This document shows positions 52,504-60,392 of a stretch of DNA of 64,000 nt, piece after piece. Made by a program: the position numbers and the translations under genes. Every line of letters starts with the position of its first letter. Position 1 is the first letter of the stretch. Source of the stretch: Chryseobacterium paridis. GTDB lineage: Bacteria > Bacteroidota > Bacteroidia > Flavobacteriales > Weeksellaceae. Below the pieces are notes generated by a model, which saw only the letters and a list, made by a program, of their open reading frames with translations, did no database searches and was not told the origin of the DNA. The stretch is taken from the NCBI RefSeq assembly GCF_016595215.1, contig NZ_JAENHK010000010.1:62001-126000 (forward strand). The letters run 5' to 3'.

Positions 52504-53751
52504 ATGAAACAGCTAACCAGACGGGAATTAATTAAAAAGAGTAGCTTAGCCTTTATCGGTATTTCGTTACCTTTGATTACAAAGACAAATCATTTATTTC
52601 TAAAAATGCCAACACCTAACAATATGATTAAACCATTCTCAGTCAATGTTCCACAACAAGTTCTGGAGGATCTAAAATTAAGATTAAATCTAACCCGATG
52701 GCCAGATCAGATAACAGGATCTGATTGGAATTATGGTACTGATCTTACTTATTTGAAAGAACTAACAACCTATTGGCAGACAACATTTGATTGGCGAAAA
52801 GTTGAAGCTGAAATCAATTCTTATCCCAATTTCATGGCTGATATTGATGGCCATCAGATTCATTTTATGCATATCAAAGGAAAGGGTAAGCGATCGATAC
52901 CATTGATCATTACCCATGGATGGCCAGGATCATTTCTGGAAATGATGAAATTGATACCTCTATTGACTGAAGACCCTGATTTCTCTTTTAATTTGGTTAT
53001 CCCGTCTGTTCCAGGATTTGGTTTTTCTGGCAAAATTACTGATCCCGGTTGCAACAGCGAATTTGTTGCTGATATTTGGCATAAATTAATGTTGGAATTA
53101 GGGTATCCACGATATGGAGCACAAGGTGGCGATATAGGTTCGGGGATCAGCACCTGGTTGTCTTTAAAATATTCATCTCATATGATGGGTTTGCACCTCA
53201 ACTATATCTCTGGTTCTTATAAGCCCTACCTGGCAGATGACGAAAAGCTTTCTGATGAGGTATTAGCTTTTCAAAAAACCGGATCAGAATGGTCTGCAAG
53301 GGAAGGTGCATATGCTCATATGCATGCTACGAAACCATTGACAGCTGCATATGGACTCAATGATTCTCCTGTTGGATTATGTGCATGGATCGTTGAAAAG
53401 TTCAAAGGCTGGAGTGATAATGGTGGATATATTGAAAATACTTTTACCAAAGACGAGCTGCTTGCGAATGTTACCTTATACTGGATAACGCAAACCATAC
53501 ATTCTTCTATGCGGATTTACAACGAAAACAGTAAAAAGCCATTGGTATTTAAAGAGAATGATTATGTAAAAGTGCCGGTAGCCTTTGCTCAATTTCCAAA
53601 AGAATTGCCCACTCCACCTCAGTCATATGTTGAAAAAGGGTTTAATATTCAATCTTGGACCAGAATGCCTGCTGGTGGCCACTTTGCTGCCGTGGAACAA
53701 CCGGAATTACTTTCAAAAGATATTATAAATTTCTTCTCAGGATTAGATTAA
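52504..53751 (+). CDS. Epoxide hydrolase with N-terminal EHN domain, exported
   Basis: A 415-residue alpha/beta hydrolase. I start at ATG 52504 (MKQLTRRELIKKSSLAFIG), which gives a twin-arginine-like signal (TRRELIKK). The EHN lid follows (PQQVLEDLKLRLNLTRWPDQ), then the oxyanion HGWPGSFLEM, the nucleophile in QGGDIGSGIST (Asp) and the late His in GGHFAAVEQPE. It should hydrolyse epoxides to diols in the periplasm. Third gene of the hydrolase operon (31 nt after the alpha/beta hydrolase stop). Confidence 0.92.
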   Translation: MKQLTRRELIKKSSLAFIGISLPLITKTNHLFLKMPTPNNMIKPFSVNVPQQVLEDLKLRLNLTRWPDQITGSDWNYGTDLTYLKELTTYWQTTFDWRKVEAEINSYPNFMADIDGHQIHFMHIKGKGKRSIPLIITHGWPGSFLEMMKLIPLLTEDPDFSFNLVIPSVPGFGFSGKITDPGCNSEFVADIWHKLMLELGYPRYGAQGGDIGSGISTWLSLKYSSHMMGLHLNYISGSYKPYLADDEKLSDEVLAFQKTGSEWSAREGAYAHMHATKPLTAAYGLNDSPVGLCAWIVEKFKGWSDNGGYIENTFTKDELLANVTLYWITQTIHSSMRIYNENSKKPLVFKENDYVKVPVAFAQFPKELPTPPQSYVEKGFNIQSWTRMPAGGHFAAVEQPELLSKDIINFFSGLD

Positions 53752-53835
53752 ACAGTATTATAAGCGGCTATTTGACAATGCACCTATCTAAATTTTTTTA
53801 AATAAGCTTCATCAGCGAAGCTACCCTTTGACAAC

Positions 53836-54435
53836 TTAAAATAGTTAAACGCAAGGGACGCAAAGTTTTTTGCAAGTTGTTGTGTTTTTAAGGCGCAAGG
53901 ATTTTTATCTACGATAAAAATAAAAGATCTGTGGTACCTGTGTCATCTGCGAGAACCAAAATTAAATGTTCTTTTCCCCAAAATTTAACCATTAAGAGAA
54001 GATAAGGGATTAAGAATATTAAGAGATTTCTCCTGTCGTCGAAATGACATTGATTGGAAGAGATTGACTTCTTTGATTGATTAAAATAGTTAAACGCAAG
54101 AGGTGCAAAGCTTTTTGCAATTGAGACTCAAAGATTTTTATGGTAGATAAAAATAAAAGATCTGCGGTATCTGTGTAATCTGCGAGAACCAAAATTAAAT
54201 GTTCTTTCCCCAAAATTTAACCATTAAGAGAAGATAAGGGATTAAGAATATTAAGAGATTTCTCCTGTCGTCGAAATGACATTGATTGGAAGAGATTGAC
54301 TTCTTTGATTAATTAAAATAATTAAACGCAAGTGACTCAAAGCTTTTTGAAAGTTGTTGTGTTTTTAAGGCAAGGATTTTTATCATAGATAAAAATAAAA
54401 GATCTGCGGTATCTGTGTAATCTGCGAGAACTAAA
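53836..54435. repeat. Tandem repeat, about 240 bp, 2.5 copies
   Basis: TTAAAATAGTTAAACGCAAG starts unit 1 (53836) and unit 2 (54081); unit 3 starts at 54313 with small changes and is partial, so periods are 245 and 232 bp. Each unit includes AAAAGATCTGCGGTA-type text, TGTAATCTGCGAGAACC and, in the first two, TTTCTCCTGTCGTCGAAATG, which is typical of dispersed intergenic repeats of Flavobacteriia. The flanking gap (53752-54597) has no gene; short frames on the minus strand only translate the repeat. Unlike a CRISPR array, units are long and without spacers. Confidence 0.85.
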
Positions 54436-54597
54436 AAATAAGCACAAACATCTGTGTCAATCTGTGGTAAAAAACAAAACCACAAAGGCACAAAAGTTTT
54501 AAACCACTTTAGCCTTTTTAAGTTCAATTTATGCTGCATAAGAAGTACACTTAAGTTTTAAAAATCTTTGATTTTTATCATTGTACGCTTCTAAATA

Positions 54598-55104
54598 TTA
54601 TTCCTTAGCCAAATGGAGCTGAATAAAACCATCCTTAATTGTATGTTCTTTATATTTAAATTTTGAATTCAATTCGCTGTTAGTTCCCAAAATGCCCCCA
54701 ACACCGGTTATTAACAGATTGATGTTGAAATAAATATCAGTTACCAGATCTTTGTCTATAAAAGCGTTAAAAGTACCTGTTCCGCCGCCGATTGCGATTT
54801 CGTGTAATCCTTTTGCTGACATGTATTCAATGGCTTCTTCTGGACTTCCAACAGTCTTGTAACCTTCTAATGTACTCGTTGTATTAGTCAATACTATGAT
54901 TTCTATTCCATCAAAAAGTTGACGAACTTCTTGTGGAAAATTCTGGAAATTTTCAAAGGTTTTTAGTCCTATGACAAGGTTTCCCACTTGTTTTGCAAAT
55001 TCCAGATAAAATCCCATGGCTTCGGGAGGTAATTGATGATGTGGATTGTCAGATAATAAGACTTTTCCATTGGCCGAAATATTTGCGATTAATGTTACTT
55101 TCAT
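54598..55104 (-). CDS. Dihydrofolate reductase-like family protein (RibD C-terminal type)
   Basis: A 168-residue protein of the DHFR/RibD_C superfamily (KVTLIANISANGKVLLSD; LVIGLKTFENFQNFP; EIAIGGGTGTFNAFI). Lengths and motifs match the stand-alone YwjB/YyaP-like reductases, not DfrA. The substrate is unknown. It is divergent from an HxlR regulator, with 84 nt between starts. Confidence 0.87.
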   Translation of the reverse strand: MKVTLIANISANGKVLLSDNPHHQLPPEAMGFYLEFAKQVGNLVIGLKTFENFQNFPQEVRQLFDGIEIIVLTNTTSTLEGYKTVGSPEEAIEYMSAKGLHEIAIGGGTGTFNAFIDKDLVTDIYFNINLLITGVGGILGTNSELNSKFKYKEHTIKDGFIQLHLAKE

Positions 55105-55188
55105 TCCTAATGATTTTTATTGTCGAACAAAACTATTAGATATTTGCTTTATATTTACTATTCATTTCCTCCAGGAAAGTCACTATTT

Positions 55189-55533
55189 ATGATCGAAAAA
55201 AAAGACATTAATAAAGAAAAGATACTGGCTATAAAAGATGCCATCGAGCTATTGAGCGGCAAATGGAAGTTTTGTATTTTACATAATTTATATCATTATA
55301 AAGTCATGAGATTTACTGATTTGCTGGAAAATTCTGTGGGCATAACACCAAAAGTTTTATCAAAAGAGTTACAGGAATTGGAAGACAATTTACTGATTAC
55401 CCGAACTGTCAATAATACAAAACCGGTTACGGTTTCTTATAGCCCTACTGAATACATGGAGGAAGTTCATCCAGTCATTGAAGCTTTACTTAATTTTGGT
55501 TTGAAACATAGACAAAAAATAAAAGAGAAGTAA
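55189..55533 (+). CDS. HxlR family transcriptional regulator
   Basis: A 114-residue winged helix: AIELLSGKWKFCILHNLYHY, then FTDLLENSVGITPKVLSKEL and wing TVNNTKPVTVSYSPTEYM. I use ATG 55189; the upstream TTG at 55120 would add a non-conserved extension. Purine-rich AGGAAAG at 55173-55179 could serve as ribosome-binding site. Unlike the HxlR at 16502, this copy lacks the CPLG-type Cys near its N-terminus but keeps one Cys (KFCIL). Divergent from the DHFR-like gene, its likely target. Confidence 0.9.
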   Translation: MIEKKDINKEKILAIKDAIELLSGKWKFCILHNLYHYKVMRFTDLLENSVGITPKVLSKELQELEDNLLITRTVNNTKPVTVSYSPTEYMEEVHPVIEALLNFGLKHRQKIKEK

Positions 55534-55587
55534 TCTAGGCCTATCATTAACCAGAAGGCTTTTATTAGATTTTTGTTGCCTACATAT

Positions 55588-55610
55588 TTATCAAATTTTT
55601 TATTTGATAA
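55588..55610. repeat. Short perfect hairpin
   Basis: TTATCAAAT and ATTTGATAA pair with a TTTTT loop, 55 nt after the HxlR stop. There is no T-run after the stem on the plus strand, so terminator function is doubtful. Confidence 0.4.
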
Positions 55611-55749
55611 GGTTTATCAGTAGTTTTAGTATGAATTTGGTAAATCGTACAAGTAGTCGGGGTGTATAAAAAAGCAGATGAATTTTAAAAAAAAAGGGAT
55701 CTTTCAAAAGAAAATACTGAATATTCCGTTTAATTCTTAAATTTGGCTA

Positions 55750-56220
55750 ATGCGAAAGAATCTTTATTTTATCATTATATTATTTTCTCTTGTGAGTTGC
55801 TATACCTACCAGGTTAAAAAACAACCGGATACAGCAAACGACAATAAACGTGAATCTAAGAAGAATGCACCTCTTGCAAATACGGCTTCTCCACAAACGA
55901 AAAGCCCGGTAGCTGAATCCCAAAACATGAATTTACAGCAAACGCCAGCTCCGATCAATGTTCAGGATAAGCTTGCACCTAGTAAAAATGTTAGAATTGA
56001 GGTTGATGGTAAGACCTATAAAGTAATAGTTGACCGATGGGAAAGTGATAGTCTGGTTGCACACCCGGTTCATAATCCTAAAAAAATTCTGAAGTTCCAT
56101 AAGAGCCAGATCAATGCCGAGAGAATTGCTGAGAAACGCTTTTCACAACCTATTGCTGATATTATTACGGTTGCCGCTTACGCAGGTATTGGTGTTTTAA
56201 TTTGGTCTCTGGTAAAATAA
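55750..56220 (+). CDS. Lipoprotein of unknown function
   Basis: 156 residues with a lipoprotein signal (FIIILFSLVSCYTYQV; lipobox LVSC). The middle is a Pro/Ala/Gln-rich, low-complexity stretch (about 25-75), followed by a small beta domain (RIEVDGKTYKVIVDRWESDS) and a C-terminal hydrophobic segment (IADIITVAAYAGIGVLIWSL) that could be a second membrane anchor. No family recognised. Confidence 0.7.
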   Translation: MRKNLYFIIILFSLVSCYTYQVKKQPDTANDNKRESKKNAPLANTASPQTKSPVAESQNMNLQQTPAPINVQDKLAPSKNVRIEVDGKTYKVIVDRWESDSLVAHPVHNPKKILKFHKSQINAERIAEKRFSQPIADIITVAAYAGIGVLIWSLVK

Positions 56221-56272
56221 TTTTTTTAAACTTTTTGAGCATTTTGGAAACTACTCATTGTAATAGTTTGGG

Positions 56273-56295
56273 GTGCCAATTCCTCAGTCTCTGCA
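56273..56295 (+). other. tRNA-like 3'-end relic
   Basis: GTGCCAATTCCTCAGTCTCTGCA matches the last bases of the tRNA-Ser gene (25737-25759, T-loop to CA) at 18 of 23 positions and is followed by a similar AAATG. It may be a decayed att site or tRNA relic. The rest of the 56221-56496 gap shows nothing I can name. Confidence 0.35.
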
Positions 56296-56496
56296 AATGA
56301 TACAGGAGCTACGAATAGCCATTGTCTTTGGTATTTTTATTCCTAAAATTAATGTTACTTCAAAAAAATAAGGTTAGGTCGAATATCTGTCGTATAGTTT
56401 TTAAGAGCTTAAAGTTGAATATATAAATGATTTTAAGTTTAAAAAGTAGGCTTTTCAGTATTATTGCTAATAAAATAAAACAAACATTTAAAGCTG

Positions 56497-57000
56497 ATGG
56501 ATTTTAAGAATTATAGTATCGTCCCCAATATGTTTACATCAAAGAGCGACCTATTCTTAACGACAATAGAGGAAATCGCTTATTATGAAGGACTTTTGAA
56601 TGTGACTTTTGAAAATGATTATAAAGAATATGTTCTTACTTATGGCAATGGAATATTAGGAGGAACCTATATCAGGATATATCTACCAAAAAGAATATGG
56701 GAAAGCCTGCTTAACTGGAAAGCCAGAATAACAGAGTACTGGTTCTGGGATGAAGGAAAAGATGTTTTAATAAAAGAAGAGGTATTAAATTCAATAAGGA
56801 TTGGTGACACATTTGCGGGTGACGAAATTATATTTTTAAATAATGCATACTACATACTACCAAGGCAGGAAGAAATTATTTTTAAGGTAGGTGAAAAACT
56901 GGGTGACCTGATTGATTGGCTTTGCTCTTCGGGTACATTAACCGAACCTTTTAAAGAAAGAAATTTTGAACCTTTTGATCCTGGAGATTGGACAGATTAG
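56497..57000 (+). CDS. SMI1/KNR4 (SUKH) domain protein
   Basis: A 167-residue protein. Its early helix-loop (SDLFLTTIEEIAYYEGLLNV) followed by FENDYKEYVLTYGNGILGG and GDEIIFLNNAYYILPR, with SMI1-type G-N/I-G spacing, fits the SUKH fold, the most common immunity fold for bacterial polymorphic toxins. No toxin gene is adjacent, so it is an orphan immunity protein or a domesticated copy. Confidence 0.75.
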   Translation: MDFKNYSIVPNMFTSKSDLFLTTIEEIAYYEGLLNVTFENDYKEYVLTYGNGILGGTYIRIYLPKRIWESLLNWKARITEYWFWDEGKDVLIKEEVLNSIRIGDTFAGDEIIFLNNAYYILPRQEEIIFKVGEKLGDLIDWLCSSGTLTEPFKERNFEPFDPGDWTD

Positions 57001-57184
57001 AGTAATGACGAATATAAGGTCCTTTATTCATTTTTCTAATTTATAAAAGGGATAATCTTTTATTATATCAAATAAATAGGGCTTGATTAAGTATTTGTTA
57101 TGTAATATGAAAAAAAGGTATTAATATTTTTAATAAACTAGTAATTTAACGGTGTAGAATTTTTTATTAATTCAAATCGTAAAT

Positions 57185-58066
57185 ATGGCTAATAGTAAGA
57201 GTTCAGGTCTTAGGGCAATTATTGTTTTTTTGACAATTACATTCATTTTAAGTTCCATAGTGTGGATATTGACTGCCAATTCGGGGACTACAGGACCTTT
57301 TGGTAATCGTGTATATGGGTATGGGATTATGTGGTGTCCGGCACTTGCAGCTTATATTACCTGCAAAATACTAGGAAGAAATATCTCTGATCTGGCATGG
57401 CAATGGGGAAACTACAAGTATATCCTATGGTCTTTTTTAGTCCCTCTACTTTATGGATTAGTTGCTTATTCTGCAGTATGGTTATGCGGTGGCGGAGGTT
57501 TTTATAACAAAGTCTATATCGAGCAAATGGCCCATGAGTTAGGGTGGGAAAAAATACCTGCTAATGTCTTTCTTATATTATTTTTGCTCTTACAGGGCAG
57601 TATTGGGATGATTGCAAGTATGTCCACGGCTTTGGGTGAGGAAATCGGGTGGCGAGGGTTTTTAATACCGGAGTTGGCTGATCAGACAAAAAGTTATACC
57701 AGAACGTCTTTAATTGCCGGTATAATTATGGCTTTGTGGCATTTCCCTCTTATCCTTTTCGGAAGTTACAACCATGGAGCACCTTCCTGGTTTTCGCTTG
57801 TCACATTTACGGCGGCCATAACAGCTGCAAGTTTTATATTTACCTGGTTTCGGTTAAAATCAAACAGTTTATGGACAGCTGTTGTACTGCATGCAAGCCA
57901 TAATTTGTTTATTCAGGGGTTCTTCGATCCTATTACTATTGAATATCCTCATACAAAATATTTTACAGGAGAGTTCGGTATGGCTGTTCCGATAGTCAGT
58001 ATTTTATTGGCTATTTACTTTTGGTCTAGACGTAAGGAATTGCCTGGTTTAACTTCATCAAAGTGA
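57185..58066 (+). CDS. CPBP family intramembrane glutamic protease
   Basis: A 293-residue membrane protein with about eight TM segments. Catalytic motifs: EEIGWRGFLIPEL (EExxxR), LWHFPLILFG (second His) and LHASHNLF (third, HxxxN/B type). The family (Rce1/CAAX-like) cleaves membrane peptides or confers immunity to bacteriocins. The next gene, an AraC regulator, starts about 90 nt downstream on the same strand. Confidence 0.9.
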   Translation: MANSKSSGLRAIIVFLTITFILSSIVWILTANSGTTGPFGNRVYGYGIMWCPALAAYITCKILGRNISDLAWQWGNYKYILWSFLVPLLYGLVAYSAVWLCGGGGFYNKVYIEQMAHELGWEKIPANVFLILFLLLQGSIGMIASMSTALGEEIGWRGFLIPELADQTKSYTRTSLIAGIIMALWHFPLILFGSYNHGAPSWFSLVTFTAAITAASFIFTWFRLKSNSLWTAVVLHASHNLFIQGFFDPITIEYPHTKYFTGEFGMAVPIVSILLAIYFWSRRKELPGLTSSK

Positions 58067-58158
58067 TCGATTTCAATCAGGATTCATTTACAGTATATCC
58101 TTAGTTCATAATAAATGTTTGAAAAATATATTCTTAGACATCCTTAGTGCAAGAAGAA

Positions 58159-59025
58159 ATGGAACCGCTTACAAAAATTAAAACATATCATTTTCTTCCC
58201 TATAAGTATGGTTTGGAATTGTTATTAGATATTGGACGTATCGAAAGTCTGAATCATTTTATACTAGATAACACGTTACATCAGCTTAGTTTTTACGAAA
58301 TTCTTTTTATTGAGCAAGGTGCAGGTACTTTTACATTGGACGAAAATAAGATATCGATAACACCTGGAACTGTTATTTTTACAAGTCCGGGGCAGGTGCG
58401 TTGCTGGGAAATAGAGGAAGAGGTACGAGGCTATACTCTGTTTTTTGATAAAGATTTTCTCTATCTCTTTTTTGCGGATGAATTATTCCTGTATCGATTT
58501 CAATATTTCCATCAATATTCATTTCCAACCGGCATGCAGATATCTGAGGCTTCATTTCAAAAATGTCTGGAACTTTTGTATGAAATAGAGAAGGAGTTCA
58601 GGCAGCTTCAGAATGATAGCAGTCATCTGATCAGATCGGTTTTATATCAATTACTTGTTATTCTTAACCGATATTATGCAGAGGTTTATCATATTCAGGG
58701 GGATACTTATGTTCATCCGGATTTTTATAGGTTTCGGTCTTTACTGGAAAAGAACTTTGTGAGTGACCGGACTGTAGAAGCCTACACCCATATGTTGAAT
58801 ATCAGCTCAGGATTTCTTAATAAAATATGCAGACAATTTAGTGGATTGTCGGCACAACAAATGATTCATCATAAGTTGGTTTCGGAAATAAAAAAACAAC
58901 TTTATCAAAACAAATCGGCTAAAGAAATTGCTTACGAATTTGGTTTTTCAGACCCTTCTAATTTTAACCGTTTCTTTAAGAAGCTGACGGGTACTACGCC
59001 ACAACAATACCGAAGGAAAGTGTAA
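58159..59025 (+). CDS. AraC family transcriptional regulator
   Basis: About 288 residues: an AraC-binding cupin half (LSFYEILFIEQGAGTFTLDE) and a C-terminal AraC domain (LNISSGFLNKICRQFSGLS and AKEIAYEFGFSDPSNFNRFF). I start at ATG 58159; a GTG four codons earlier is possible. The stop overlaps the first of two AAAATGACC boxes that lie before the next gene, so regulation of that gene is likely. Confidence 0.9.
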   Translation: MEPLTKIKTYHFLPYKYGLELLLDIGRIESLNHFILDNTLHQLSFYEILFIEQGAGTFTLDENKISITPGTVIFTSPGQVRCWEIEEEVRGYTLFFDKDFLYLFFADELFLYRFQYFHQYSFPTGMQISEASFQKCLELLYEIEKEFRQLQNDSSHLIRSVLYQLLVILNRYYAEVYHIQGDTYVHPDFYRFRSLLEKNFVSDRTVEAYTHMLNISSGFLNKICRQFSGLSAQQMIHHKLVSEIKKQLYQNKSAKEIAYEFGFSDPSNFNRFFKKLTGTTPQQYRRKV

Positions 59026-59057
59026 AATGACCATTTTAAAGATAAAATGACCTTTTT
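59024..59057 (+). promoter_or_regulatory. Direct repeat AAAATGACC, candidate AraC operator
   Basis: AAAATGACC at 59024-59032 and again at 59044-59052, 20 bp apart (about two helical turns), in the short gap before the beta-helix gene. AraC-type dimers bind such direct half-sites. The adjacent AraC gene is the obvious candidate. Confidence 0.5.
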
Positions 59058-59097
59058 ACAGGATAAGAATGTCCCTAATTTTACACAAAAAAGAGAT

Positions 59098-60180
59098 ATG
59101 ATAAGATACATACTTAGCCCCCTGTTATTTTTAATAAGTGTATTGTTGGTTCAGGCAGAAGAACTACATGTTAATCCTCAGACTGGCAACGATGCCAATT
59201 CGGGGCTAAAGATGCAGCCGCTAAAAACGATTATGGAGGCCGCAAGACGCGTAAATCAAAACAAAGATCAGGGATCTACCACCATCTTTCTTTCAGAGGG
59301 AATACATCTGATAACCCAGACCGTCATGTTTACTAATGATAAATATACCCTTAAAAATCGTCTCACCATTCGTGCGGAAATTATGCCTGATGATGCAGGT
59401 TGGATTCCTCAAAAAATGCCTGTTGTAGTAACTGCGGTGCCCCTTGAGCCAGGTGTGGGTGGAGAAGAAGCGAGAGGTATACAACCAGAGGTTAGCCATG
59501 TGACGATTGAAGGTTTACGATTTACAGGCAGTCCTGACTATTCTTATATGGATGGTAAGAATCTACGTCGTTCTTATCCCATATGGAGGGATGGGAAAAA
59601 ATTAGATGATCTGCTTGTAACCCAATGTCTTTTTGCCGGGAATATTGATGTATTGCCATTACATGTTGGAGTTATAGCCAATGGTTATGGTTTGGTTATC
59701 GATCATTGTGTTTTCTTCAACTGCAAAAACCCTGTTGTTTTCTGGAAGAATGATGGAGGTAGTGGCAGCCGCAGTGTTATGCGTTATTCATTGGTATATG
59801 GATGTTATTTCAGTGGAGTCTGGACTACAAAAAGCACCCGGGGAGAAGATTTTGACTTTCATCATAACATTATAGCCAACACTACTACGGTGTGGGTAAG
59901 AGAAAAAGGAAGTACATTACGCTATAAGGCTTCTGATTGTATTTTTGCTGATTATACCAATCTGGCAGGATATGGTGATGGAGCGTTAAGTGACAATAAC
60001 TTAAGTTCAACAGATTTTCTTGAAATGAAAAATGTACAAACTGTTGGATCTGTAAAAATTGAAAAAGATCAGAGTAAACGTAATTACCTGCAATTAGCAG
60101 AAGGTTCATTGGGCTCAAATTTAAAGGCAGGGCTTTTTAAAAAGAAAATAATCTGGATTAAAAATCCTGCAACTCTATAA
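59098..60180 (+). CDS. Secreted right-handed beta-helix protein (DUF1565-like)
   Basis: A 360-residue exported protein. I start at ATG 59098, which gives a clean signal peptide (YILSPLLFLISVLLVQA); an upstream in-frame ATG at 59047 would place the signal internally. HVNPQTGNDANSGLKMQPLK is the typical DUF1565 opening, followed by the stacked turns of a parallel beta-helix (VTIEGLRFTGSP and LVTQCLFAGNID). Such proteins bind or cut polysaccharide. No lyase active site is recognised. Confidence 0.82.
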   Translation: MIRYILSPLLFLISVLLVQAEELHVNPQTGNDANSGLKMQPLKTIMEAARRVNQNKDQGSTTIFLSEGIHLITQTVMFTNDKYTLKNRLTIRAEIMPDDAGWIPQKMPVVVTAVPLEPGVGGEEARGIQPEVSHVTIEGLRFTGSPDYSYMDGKNLRRSYPIWRDGKKLDDLLVTQCLFAGNIDVLPLHVGVIANGYGLVIDHCVFFNCKNPVVFWKNDGGSGSRSVMRYSLVYGCYFSGVWTTKSTRGEDFDFHHNIIANTTTVWVREKGSTLRYKASDCIFADYTNLAGYGDGALSDNNLSSTDFLEMKNVQTVGSVKIEKDQSKRNYLQLAEGSLGSNLKAGLFKKKIIWIKNPATL

Positions 60181-60198
60181 AAATTGCAGGATTTTTTA
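60162..60198 (+). terminator. Terminator overlapping the beta-helix stop codon
   Basis: AAATCCTGCAA (60162-60172) pairs with TTGCAGGATTT (60184-60194), followed by T and TATT. The left arm is inside the coding end and the stop codon lies in the loop. Confidence 0.85.
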
Positions 60199-60392
60199 TT
60201 TACTGGAGGAGATAAAGACTTAGAAGATTCTAGCGTACAGTGAATTTTGTAGGTGAGACGAAAAATGAATCATTAGGATTGATCTATTAAGCTTTTCGCA
60301 GAGGGGTTACCATTTTACAATTTTTAGAAGTACGTATGGAGTAATTTTGATGTATATCGGTTGCTATCGATTGCTTTAAAAATGATAACACT

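Noticed and set aside
53836..54435. CRISPR array
   Set aside because: Units are about 240 bp and adjacent to each other, with no short repeats or unique spacers, and no cas gene is in the window.
54019..54539. Two short minus-strand frames sharing LADYTDTADLLFLS
   Set aside because: They are translations of the same tandem repeat unit and carry no independent coding signal.
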